Positions 53,443-59,976 of a stretch of 64,000 nucleotides of DNA are shown in pieces. Each line of letters opens with the position of its first letter. Position 1 is the stretch's first letter. This DNA is from Solirubrobacter sp963798325. GTDB lineage: Bacteria > Actinomycetota > Thermoleophilia > Solirubrobacterales > Solirubrobacteraceae. The notes below the pieces were generated by a model. The model searched no databases, was not told the DNA's origin, and saw nothing but the letters and a program-made list of their open reading frames with translations. A program made the position numbers and the translations under genes. The stretch covers positions 181,111 through 245,110 of the forward strand of contig CAWCSS010000004.1 in the NCBI GenBank assembly GCA_963798325.1, read 5' to 3'.

Positions 53443-54651
53443 ATGCCCCCGTCCGCGAAGACCGCGGGCGGGCGTCGAGTGACGCGCTGGACCCGCGAGT
53501 CCATCATTTCGAAGATCACAGAGTGGAACGAGCTCTACGGCGAGCCGCCGTGCTCGGCTGACTGGAACCCGTCGCTGGCCCGCTGGCGTGCGCAGGAATG
53601 GCGCGCCGACCGGTACCGCGAGGGCGTCTGGCCTTCCACCAACGCAGCGAAGCGCCCGTTCGACGGGTCGTTCGACGCCGCCGTGCGCGCGGCGGGCCTG
53701 GAGCCGCACCGCTCCGGTCCGCGCCGTCGCCCGGCCGGCGCCGCCCGGCCCGCCGTGGAGCAGCGCGCGCCGGTCGGTCCCCGCAGCGTCGATGAGGCGC
53801 TGGTGGCGGCCGACGAGCGTTCGCAGGCGCTTGAGCGTCAGGTCGCTGCGTTGGCGAAGGCGGTCGAGCTGGCTGAGCGCCGTGCCTCGCGTGCCGAGGA
53901 CCTGCTCGACGACGCGCGCGTGCGTGCGCGCCGTGCCGGTGACGTTGCTCGCCGTGCGCGGCTCGCCCGTGAGCGGGTGGTCGCCGGCGGGCAGGCCGTT
54001 TCCGAGCAGGCCGAGGAGCGTTCCGCCGATGCGGAGGCCCGCGTGCGTGCCGCGTTCGATCAGGCCGAGGCCGCGATCGCGGACACGCGCGAGGCGCGTC
54101 GCATGGCGGTCGCGGCCGAGGCCCGCGCGGCGGACGCCGAAGCTCGTGCCGAGTCGGCGGAGCGGCTGCTCGCCGGGGCGACGGCCGCGGCGACGGCCCG
54201 TGGCGGCGCGGCACCGGCGAACGGCGCGGCACCGGCGAACGGCGCGGCGGCGATGGCCGAGATCGAGGCGCGCGCGGTTGCGCGTGTCGAGGCGACGGCC
54301 AACGCCGAGGCCCGTGCGGCGGCGGCGGTCAGCGACGCGGTGGCTCGTGCCGAGTCCGAGGCGGCAGCTTCGGTCGGTGCGGCCCTGGCCGCGGCCCGTG
54401 CGGCCGAGGACCGTGCCGCGGCGGCCGAGCGCCGTGCCCGTGAGCTGGCGACGCTGGTCTGCGGCGAGCCCCGCCGCCTGACCCGCGGCGAGCTCGCGGC
54501 GCTGCGCGACGCCGGCCCGACCGGACCGGCCGTCATGGCCAACGCGCTCCGCACACTCCATCGCGCCCGCGCGGCCGGCGACCGCCGCGGGCTGACCGAC
54601 GCGCTCGGCGACGTCGCTTCGGCGGCGGTCGGCTGGCGCGACCGGCTCTAA
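53443..54651 (+). CDS. Homing-endonuclease-associated-repeat protein with long Ala-rich coiled coil
   Basis: The protein has 402 residues. Residues about 14-85 match the homing endonuclease associated repeat: WTRESIISKITEWNELYGEP, PPCSADWNP, then WPSTNAAKRPFDGSFDAA and VRAAGLEP. From about 105 to 345 the protein is almost entirely Ala/Arg/Glu coiled coil, interrupted by a short APANGA tandem repeat. The C-terminal 55 residues (RRLTRGELAALRDAG, then DALGDVASAAVGW) may form a small helical domain. No nuclease motif is present, so this is not itself an endonuclease. Possible roles are DNA binding or chromosome structuring. The small Cys/His gene precedes it. Confidence 0.75.
   Translation: MPPSAKTAGGRRVTRWTRESIISKITEWNELYGEPPCSADWNPSLARWRAQEWRADRYREGVWPSTNAAKRPFDGSFDAAVRAAGLEPHRSGPRRRPAGAARPAVEQRAPVGPRSVDEALVAADERSQALERQVAALAKAVELAERRASRAEDLLDDARVRARRAGDVARRARLARERVVAGGQAVSEQAEERSADAEARVRAAFDQAEAAIADTREARRMAVAAEARAADAEARAESAERLLAGATAAATARGGAAPANGAAPANGAAAMAEIEARAVARVEATANAEARAAAAVSDAVARAESEAAASVGAALAAARAAEDRAAAAERRARELATLVCGEPRRLTRGELAALRDAGPTGPAVMANALRTLHRARAAGDRRGLTDALGDVASAAVGWRDRL
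54205..54249 (+). repeat. 18-base tandem repeat inside the coiled-coil gene
   Basis: GGCGCGGCACCGGCGAAC occurs twice without interruption at 54205 and 54223, followed by a partial third copy. It encodes the APANGA units that break the coiled coil. Copy-number change would keep the frame (six residues per unit). Confidence 0.85.
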
Positions 54652-54675
54652 GCCTCCTCCCCAACCCCCACGATG

Positions 54676-54709
54676 CCCCGGCCCGGTGCCTCCTCCCACC
54701 GGGCCGGGG
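54676..54709. terminator. Perfect 13-base-pair hairpin between convergent genes
   Basis: CCCCGGCCCGGTG and CACCGGGCCGGGG around an 8-base loop, extendable by one more G-C pair. It lies 24 bases after the coiled-coil gene stop (plus) and 12 bases from the lipoprotein gene stop (minus), so it suits both. Confidence 0.7.
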
Positions 54710-54721
54710 CCGCGGCGAGGG

Positions 54722-55990
54722 TCATGGGCTGCTCCGCACCGCGATCGTGTGCCCGGCCGCTGCGTCCCAGCCGACCTCGGCCCGGCCGTCGGAGAGGAAG
54801 GTGGCGGAGACGGCCTCGAAGGGCTTGCCGGTGTCGAGGGTCGTCGGGTCGGCGCCGAGGTCCACCGAGGCGCGCAGGGCCTTGTCCGCGTACCAGACGA
54901 TGAGCGGCGTGCGGTCGCGGCGGATCGCGACGTCTCCGGGGTAGCCGTCGCCGGCGAGCGTCCGCCGGTGCCCGAACCGGCCGCGCGGCGAGGCCGAGGC
55001 GAGCCGGATCGGATGGTCGTAGTGGTACCTGCGCGGCTCGCTGAGCGCGCCCCACTGCAGCAGCGCGCGCCCGTCGTCGCCCACCGCGAGCCGCAGGCCG
55101 GACTGGGGATCGTGCGCGTACTGCTCCGGATCGACGACGCCGCCACCGGAATCGACGGTCCGGGCCTTGGCGAAGGTGTGGCCGGGCGCGCGGAACGCGG
55201 CCCGGATCACGTGGGGCTGATTGCGCTCCTCGCCGAGGTCCTGCGTCGTCCAGGCCACGACGGCGCGGCCGCTGCGCGAGATCTCGGCGGCGACGACGGT
55301 CGAATCGGAAGCCTTGCCGAGCGTCACGGTGCGTCCGCGCGAGCCCGTCGCGGCGATGGTCAGCGCGCGCACGCGCTTGAGCTCCGGCCAGACGACGAGC
55401 AGCCTGCCGTCGGGCGCGAACGCCAGGGCGGCGTCCTCGATCGTCGGACCTTCGTATCGGTCCTCGACGGTGGCGATCGTGACGGGCGCGCCGAGCGGCT
55501 GGCCGGGACGGCGCAGAGCGAGCCTCAATCGCGACTGCTCGCCGCCCGTGTCCTCGACCCAGCCGACGGCGATCGTGCCGTCCTTCGCGCAGGCGAGCGC
55601 ACGCTTCCACACGTCGTCCTTGGTCGGCAGCGGCGTGTGCGTCACGTTGCCGCCGTCGGTGTCGACGAGCCCCTTGGCGTCGAGCGTGATCGTCCGCCCA
55701 CCGGGCAACGCGAGCACGCGGTCCGGCCGCCCGGCACGAGAGCTCGCGACCGGACACGGCAACGGCTCGCCCGCGGATACGACCGGCGACGACCACGGCC
55801 CGGACAGGGCCGGCGTGGTGGCGCTCGACGCGGGGGCGGCGGCGGCGCGAGACCTGGCCGCGGTCGCGCCGGGACACGGCGTGGCGGCGCACGGCGTCGT
55901 CGTGGGTGAGGCGGTGGCGCGGGCCGTGCCCGACGATCCTGCGTCGCCGCAGGCCGTGAGGAGCACGCACAGGATCAAGGTCCGTCGCAT
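54722..55990 (-). CDS. Hypothetical lipoprotein, beta-propeller-like
   Basis: The protein has 422 residues. Lipoprotein signal MRRTLILCVLLTACGDAG with lipobox LTAC, then an Ala/Thr/Pro linker. The rest consists of repeated beta segments ending in Gly-Trp or Val-Trp (TIAVGWVEDT, LLVVWPELK, AVVAWTTQD, ALLQWGAL, PLIVWYADK, AEVGWDAA) spaced about 55 residues apart. This is the look of a six-to-seven-bladed propeller. The repeated xVxW strand suggests internal duplication of blades. No catalytic signature is seen. The ATG 10 codons inside the open frame is chosen because it leads straight into the signal peptide. Confidence 0.72.
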   Translation of the reverse strand: MRRTLILCVLLTACGDAGSSGTARATASPTTTPCAATPCPGATAARSRAAAAPASSATTPALSGPWSSPVVSAGEPLPCPVASSRAGRPDRVLALPGGRTITLDAKGLVDTDGGNVTHTPLPTKDDVWKRALACAKDGTIAVGWVEDTGGEQSRLRLALRRPGQPLGAPVTIATVEDRYEGPTIEDAALAFAPDGRLLVVWPELKRVRALTIAATGSRGRTVTLGKASDSTVVAAEISRSGRAVVAWTTQDLGEERNQPHVIRAAFRAPGHTFAKARTVDSGGGVVDPEQYAHDPQSGLRLAVGDDGRALLQWGALSEPRRYHYDHPIRLASASPRGRFGHRRTLAGDGYPGDVAIRRDRTPLIVWYADKALRASVDLGADPTTLDTGKPFEAVSATFLSDGRAEVGWDAAAGHTIAVRSSP

Positions 55991-56030
55991 GCCGACAAGC
56001 TCGCGCGGCGGACCGAGCAACCGGACCCTC

Positions 56031-56339
56031 CTAGGGTGAGGCCGGCCTACACCCCGCGCGCTCGAGCGCGGCGCGCAGTTCGTCCGGGTCGGGCGTGGGG
56101 GAGAAGCGCCCGTCGGCCAGGCGGTAGATGCGGCAGTTCAGGCCCGCGGGCTCGTCGGTCGGGAAGAGGTCGGCGCCATCGACGCGGATCGTGGGCGAGC
56201 CGGCGAACCCGGACGCCACCGCGGCGTCCTCATCGACGATCTCGGCCTCGACGTACGGCACGCCGAGCGCTTCGAGTTGGGCGCGGACGGCGGGATGCGA
56301 GGGGCATCCCGCCCACCACAGGAGCTCTACGCGCGCCAC
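56031..56339 (-). CDS. Small thioredoxin-fold protein with single Cys
   Basis: The protein has 102 residues. N-terminal strand RVELLWWAGCPSHPAVRAQL places C12 where thioredoxins have CxxC but the second position is His, followed by EIVDEDAAVASGFAGSPTIRVDG with the cis-Pro loop (GSPT). This pattern is found in small actinobacterial thioredoxin-like proteins, sometimes next to mercury or redox genes. The GTG start lies inside the last 13 bases of the redoxin gene, so the two are coupled. Confidence 0.75.
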   Translation of the reverse strand: MARVELLWWAGCPSHPAVRAQLEALGVPYVEAEIVDEDAAVASGFAGSPTIRVDGADLFPTDEPAGLNCRIYRLADGRFSPTPDPDELRAALERAGCRPASP

Positions 56340-56830
56340 TTGATCGAGCAGCCCACCGGCGTCGTCTGCGCGCGTGCCACCGGGCGCTCGGCCAGCACGT
56401 CGTCCAACGCCTCGCGCAGCCAGGACGCGTTCAGCGAGGGGTCGCCGTGGTCGGCGTCCGGCGCGCCGCGGTAGACGATGCCCGAGGCGTCGGTGACGAA
56501 CACGTCGGGCGTGGTCCTGGCGCCCCACGCGCGGGCGACCTCCTGCGTCTCGTCGTGCAGGTACGGCGAGGCGAACTCGCCCGCCTCGACGCGCGCCCGC
56601 ATCGCGTCCACCGAATCGCGCGGGTACTTCTCGCTGTCGTTGGCGTTGATCTGCAGCACGCGGACGCCGCGATCGGCGTAGTCGCGGGCGACGGCCTGGA
56701 TACGGTCGTGCCACGCGAGCGCGTACGGGCAGTGGTTGCACGTGAAGACGACGACCGCGGCGCGGGCGCCGTCCTCGTGCAGTGCAGTCGGGGTACCGGA
56801 GGTATCAGGGAGCGTGAAATCGAGCGCCAT
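56327..56830 (-). CDS. Thioredoxin-like redoxin with CNHC active site
   Basis: The protein has 167 residues. N-terminal strand ALDFTLPDTSGTPTALHE, active site C31-N-H-C34 followed by Pro-Tyr (TCNHCPYALAWHD), VRVLQINANDSEKYP and cis-Pro loop ARTTPDVFVTDASG. These features put it in the AhpC/TlpA-like redoxin group with the CNHCPY signature. No signal peptide, so cytoplasmic. The ATG overlaps the ATG of the divergent AlkZ-like gene in CCATGG, so the two genes share start-codon bases on opposite strands. Confidence 0.85.
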   Translation of the reverse strand: MALDFTLPDTSGTPTALHEDGARAAVVVFTCNHCPYALAWHDRIQAVARDYADRGVRVLQINANDSEKYPRDSVDAMRARVEAGEFASPYLHDETQEVARAWGARTTPDVFVTDASGIVYRGAPDADHGDPSLNASWLREALDDVLAERPVARAQTTPVGCSIKWRA

Positions 56831-57869
56831 GGCGGACCACAATACGCTTACGCGAAGTGAGTTGACCGCGGCACTGGCCGCGCGCCAGGGCCTGATCGAG
56901 CGCTGGCGCGCCACACCCGCGGAGGCGATCAAACGGCTGACGCCGCTCCAGGCCCAGCACCCGCCCGCACCGTTCATCGCCCTCGCCGCGCGCCTGCACG
57001 AGTTCAAGCGCGCCGACCTCGAACGGGCGATCGACGAGCGCGCGGTGGTGAAGACGACGATCAACCGCCTGACGCTGCATCTCGCCGCCGCCGAGGACTA
57101 TCCCGCGTATGCCCAACTGACCCGCCAGCCCCGGATGCGCAGCTGGCGCAAGACCTACCCGCATCTCGACGAGCACGCGGTCATGGCCCAGCTCACGACC
57201 TTCTTCAAGACCCCCCGGACCAACCCGGACATCCGCGAGCGGGTGCTCGAGTGGGAGCCCGAGCCGCTCGGCCCATGGAACGCGGTGATCTTCGTCCGCT
57301 CCCTGCTCCCGCTGATCCAGCTCCCGCCCGCCGGCCACTGGAACGACCCCCGGCGCGCGGAGTTCGTCCTCGACCCACGCCCGCTGCCCACGCCGCAGGA
57401 AGCCGCGAAGACCGTCCTCCAGCGATATCTCGCCGCCTTCGGTCCCGCGAGCAAGCGGGACATCGCCAACTGGGCGGGCGTCGCCCAGAAGGACTTCGAC
57501 GTCGAAGCGATCCCCACCGTCACGTTCACCGACGAGCGCGGGACGACGCTCTACGACCTCCCCGGCCAGCCGCTCCCGCCCGCGGACACGCCGCTCCCGC
57601 CACGGCTGCTCGGCCACTGGGACCAGCCGCTGCTCGCCTACAAGGACCGCGACCGGATCATCCCGCCCGAGCTCAAGCCGCTCGACGTCACGATGACCGG
57701 CTCGCCGACCGTGACGGTCGACGGCCGCGTGGCCGCCACGTGGACCTTCGACGAGGACACGCTGACGATCACGCCCCACGTCGACCTCAGCAAGCGGCAG
57801 AGCGAAGCGATCGAGGCGGAGGCCCTTCGGACCGCCCGCATCTGCGGCTGCCGCGAGGTGAGCCTGTAA
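56829..57869 (+). CDS. Winged-helix DNA glycosylase-like protein (AlkZ/YcaQ, HTH_42)
   Basis: The protein has 346 residues. The family carries three winged helices and a QxQ catalytic motif. Here PLQAQHPPAP gives Q41-A-Q43, followed by FKRADLERAIDERAVVKTTI and NRLTLHLAAAEDY. Later segments RYLAAFGPASKRDIANWAGV and the terminal beta region match the family. AlkZ opens interstrand cross-links in antibiotic-producing streptomycetes; paralogues remove alkylated bases. Function here is inferred from motif and neighbourhood of redox genes. No antibiotic cluster is visible. ATG start shared with the divergent redoxin. Confidence 0.82.
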   Translation: MADHNTLTRSELTAALAARQGLIERWRATPAEAIKRLTPLQAQHPPAPFIALAARLHEFKRADLERAIDERAVVKTTINRLTLHLAAAEDYPAYAQLTRQPRMRSWRKTYPHLDEHAVMAQLTTFFKTPRTNPDIRERVLEWEPEPLGPWNAVIFVRSLLPLIQLPPAGHWNDPRRAEFVLDPRPLPTPQEAAKTVLQRYLAAFGPASKRDIANWAGVAQKDFDVEAIPTVTFTDERGTTLYDLPGQPLPPADTPLPPRLLGHWDQPLLAYKDRDRIIPPELKPLDVTMTGSPTVTVDGRVAATWTFDEDTLTITPHVDLSKRQSEAIEAEALRTARICGCREVSL

Positions 57870-57912
57870 AACGACATGGTTCGCGGGCCGGCGACGCGAG
57901 AGGGTGAGGTCC

Positions 57913-58791
57913 ATGCTCATCGACGCCACCTCGGTCGTGAACCCCTACGCCGCGAGTGACCGTCCCCGCCTCCACCGGGCGGTCGAGGTCCTCGCGCACC
58001 GCCTCGACATCCCCACGCACAAGCTCACCGTCACCGCCGGCGCCCGCACCGCGCTGCAGAGCCTGATGACCGGCCCGGTGCTGTTCAGCGTCCCGACCTC
58101 ACCCGCCTACTTCGACCTCGCGCAGATGCCGGTGATCGTCCACCAACTGGCCGCGCGCGAGAACTTCCGGCTCGACCTGGAGGCGCTGGAGCACACGATC
58201 CGGCGGCTACGGCCGCAGACGGTGGTCATCGCCAACCCCAACAACCCGGACGGCAACGCGCTCGACCCCTGGGCGCTGATCGGCTTCCTGACCACGACCC
58301 AGGCCAACCACGTGATCGTCGACGAGACCTTCGCGCCGTTCGCCGGCCTGCCGACGCTCGCCCCACTGGTCGCCGAGTTCCCACACCTGTCCGTCGTCGG
58401 CAGCCTGCGCCCGAGCCACGCGCTCGAACTGGGGTACGTCGTCAGCGCCCTCCCGCCGCGAGGGGACCCGCACCGCATGACCGCAACCCCCGACGACGCC
58501 GCCCTGCGCACCTACGCCGACGAGGCCCGTGCGTTCCAGTCCGCACTCGAGACGATCCCCGGGAGCAAGCTGTTCCCCGGCCGCGCGAACTTCTCGCTGC
58601 TGGCGACCTACCGCCCGGCGAAGGACGTCATCGCCGAGCTCGAGCCGCGCGGGATCAAGGTCAGCGCGTGCGCGGACGCCCCGAACTGCACCCGCTATCT
58701 GCGGATCTGCGCCCGCACCGCCGACGAGAACCGGCAGGTCCTGCACGCGCTGCGTCAGGTGCTCGCCCTGCCGCTGGTCACCGCGGCCTGA
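57913..58791 (+). CDS. Aminotransferase class I/II-like protein lacking the PLP lysine
   Basis: The protein has 292 residues, clearly related to histidinol-phosphate/CobD-type aminotransferases: ANPNNPDGNA (108-114 core), IVDETFAPFAGLP (D137 for the PLP ring), and RYLRICARTADENRQVLHAL at the end. The region that should read Ser-x-x-Lys then Arg-x-Gly-Tyr is GSLRPSHALELGYVV, with no Lys and a three-residue deletion, so a Schiff base cannot form in the usual place. The N-terminus is also short (family about 350). ATG with GGTGAGG 5 bases upstream is preferred over a GTG nine bases before it. Probably a non-enzymatic or novel-activity relative. Confidence 0.75.
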   Translation: MLIDATSVVNPYAASDRPRLHRAVEVLAHRLDIPTHKLTVTAGARTALQSLMTGPVLFSVPTSPAYFDLAQMPVIVHQLAARENFRLDLEALEHTIRRLRPQTVVIANPNNPDGNALDPWALIGFLTTTQANHVIVDETFAPFAGLPTLAPLVAEFPHLSVVGSLRPSHALELGYVVSALPPRGDPHRMTATPDDAALRTYADEARAFQSALETIPGSKLFPGRANFSLLATYRPAKDVIAELEPRGIKVSACADAPNCTRYLRICARTADENRQVLHALRQVLALPLVTAA

Positions 58792-58812
58792 GGCGACGTC
58801 GGAAACTGACTC

Positions 58813-58839
58813 TTTAGCCGCCGCGCGAAACGCCGATAG
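58813..58839 (+). promoter_or_regulatory. Sigma-28 (flagellar)-like promoter before the PilZ gene
   Basis: TTTA, 15 bases, then GCCGATAG: the -10 octamer differs from the FliA/SigD consensus GCCGATAA at one base and the spacing is exact; the -35 half (TAAA expected) matches less well. It ends 18 bases before the ATG. Confidence 0.35.
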
Positions 58840-58857
58840 AGCGGATGGAGACTTACG

Positions 58858-59460
58858 ATGCCGACCGGATTCGCAAGCGCGCTCAGCGAGGGACAGCCCG
58901 CCCAGATCGACCTGGGGGAGGCGGCCGTCCCGTGCCTCGTGGTGGGGTTCATCGGCGCCGACGTCATGCTCGCGCCCAGCGCGCCGATCCCGCCCGACGC
59001 GATCGGCGCCAACGGCCTGATCGCCTACGTCCTGATCGAGGCCTCCGGCACCCTGCAGGCTCTGAAGGCGCACATCCGCCCGGGCCAGGCCGAAGGCGAG
59101 CTCATCGCCCGCCTGCTCGATCCGTTCCGCCTCGGCCAGCGCCGCAACTTCAGCCGCGCGCCGCTCGTGCTTCCCGCGCACCTGCGCCCGGCCGGCACGA
59201 TCACCGATCCGAAGACCACCTTCACCCGCGACATCAGCGCCGGCGGCGTGCGCGTGGCCAAGCAGTCCTCCTTCGTCGAGGCCGATCTGCACGAGGTCGT
59301 GATCGGTCTCGTCCAGGCCAACCGCGAGATCCGCGCGACGGCGGAGACCGTCCGTGTGACCGACGCCGACGTGTCGCTGAGCTTCACCGACATCGAGGCC
59401 GAGGACCGGCTGCTGCTCGGCCAGCTGACCTTCGCGTATCACCGGCGCCGCGCCGCTTAG
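58858..59460 (+). CDS. PilZ-domain c-di-GMP receptor
   Basis: The protein has 200 residues. The N-terminal YcgR-like half (about 10-90) precedes the PilZ domain with both c-di-GMP-binding motifs: RRNFSR (95-100) and DISAGG (125-130). YcgR-type proteins brake flagella or alter envelope processes when c-di-GMP rises. A sigma-28-like promoter upstream supports a motility link, and a GGDEF-EAL protein in this window could set the ligand level. ATG preceded by GGATGGAG. Confidence 0.88.
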   Translation: MPTGFASALSEGQPAQIDLGEAAVPCLVVGFIGADVMLAPSAPIPPDAIGANGLIAYVLIEASGTLQALKAHIRPGQAEGELIARLLDPFRLGQRRNFSRAPLVLPAHLRPAGTITDPKTTFTRDISAGGVRVAKQSSFVEADLHEVVIGLVQANREIRATAETVRVTDADVSLSFTDIEAEDRLLLGQLTFAYHRRRAA

Positions 59461-59478
59461 TCCCTGCGATAAGGTCCG

Positions 59479-59496
59479 CCCAGTTTTCCGACTGGG
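59479..59496 (+). promoter_or_regulatory. Hairpin covering the ribosome-binding site of the CODH-type operon
   Basis: CCCAGT and ACTGGG arms around TTTCCG; the right arm runs into GGGAGGAG, the ribosome site 8-10 bases before the ATG of the small subunit. Folding would partly hide the site, so it could tune translation. The stem is only 6 base pairs. Confidence 0.3.
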
Positions 59497-59505
59497 AGGA
59501 GACGC

Positions 59506-59976
59506 ATGGCTGGTTCGGTTCGGGTCACTATGACCGTGAACGGCGCAGAGCAGAGCGCTGAGGTCGAGCCCCGCCTGCTCCTGGTCCACTTCCTGCGAGA
59601 AACGCTCGGGATGACCGGAACGCACGTAGGCTGCGACACGTCCAACTGCGGCGCGTGCACGGTTCATCTCAACGGCGACGCGGTGAAGTCCTGCACGCTG
59701 TTGGCCGCTCAGGCGGACGGCGCGGAGATCAAGACGATCGAGGGAATGGGCCAGGAAGGCGCGCTGCATCCGCTGCAGGAGGCGTTCTGGGAGCACCACG
59801 GGCTCCAGTGCGGCTACTGCACGCCGGGCATGATCATGGCTTCGGCCGACCTGCTGCAGCGCAACCCGAGCCCGACCGAGGGTGAGGTGCGCGAGGCGCT
59901 CGCGGGCAATCTGTGCCGCTGCACGGGCTACCACAACATCGTCAAGGCGGTTCTCGCCGCCTCCGAGGCCTCATGA
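59506..59976 (+). CDS. Molybdenum hydroxylase small (2Fe-2S) subunit, CoxS-type
   Basis: The protein has 156 residues. The plant-type [2Fe-2S] ligands lie in GCDTSNCGACTVHLNG and the later Cys of KSCTLL; the second cluster lies in QCGYCTPGMIM and LCRCTGYHNI. It shuttles electrons from the Mo site to FAD. ATG with a strong GGGAGGAG site. The stop overlaps the large-subunit ATG by ATGA. The order S-L-M is usual for form II CODH-like operons. Confidence 0.95.
   Translation: MAGSVRVTMTVNGAEQSAEVEPRLLLVHFLRETLGMTGTHVGCDTSNCGACTVHLNGDAVKSCTLLAAQADGAEIKTIEGMGQEGALHPLQEAFWEHHGLQCGYCTPGMIMASADLLQRNPSPTEGEVREALAGNLCRCTGYHNIVKAVLAASEAS

Noticed and set aside
53443..54651. Functional homing endonuclease
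   Set aside because: Only the associated DNA-linked repeat is present. No LAGLIDADG, HNH or GIY-YIG catalytic motif can be seen in the 402 residues.
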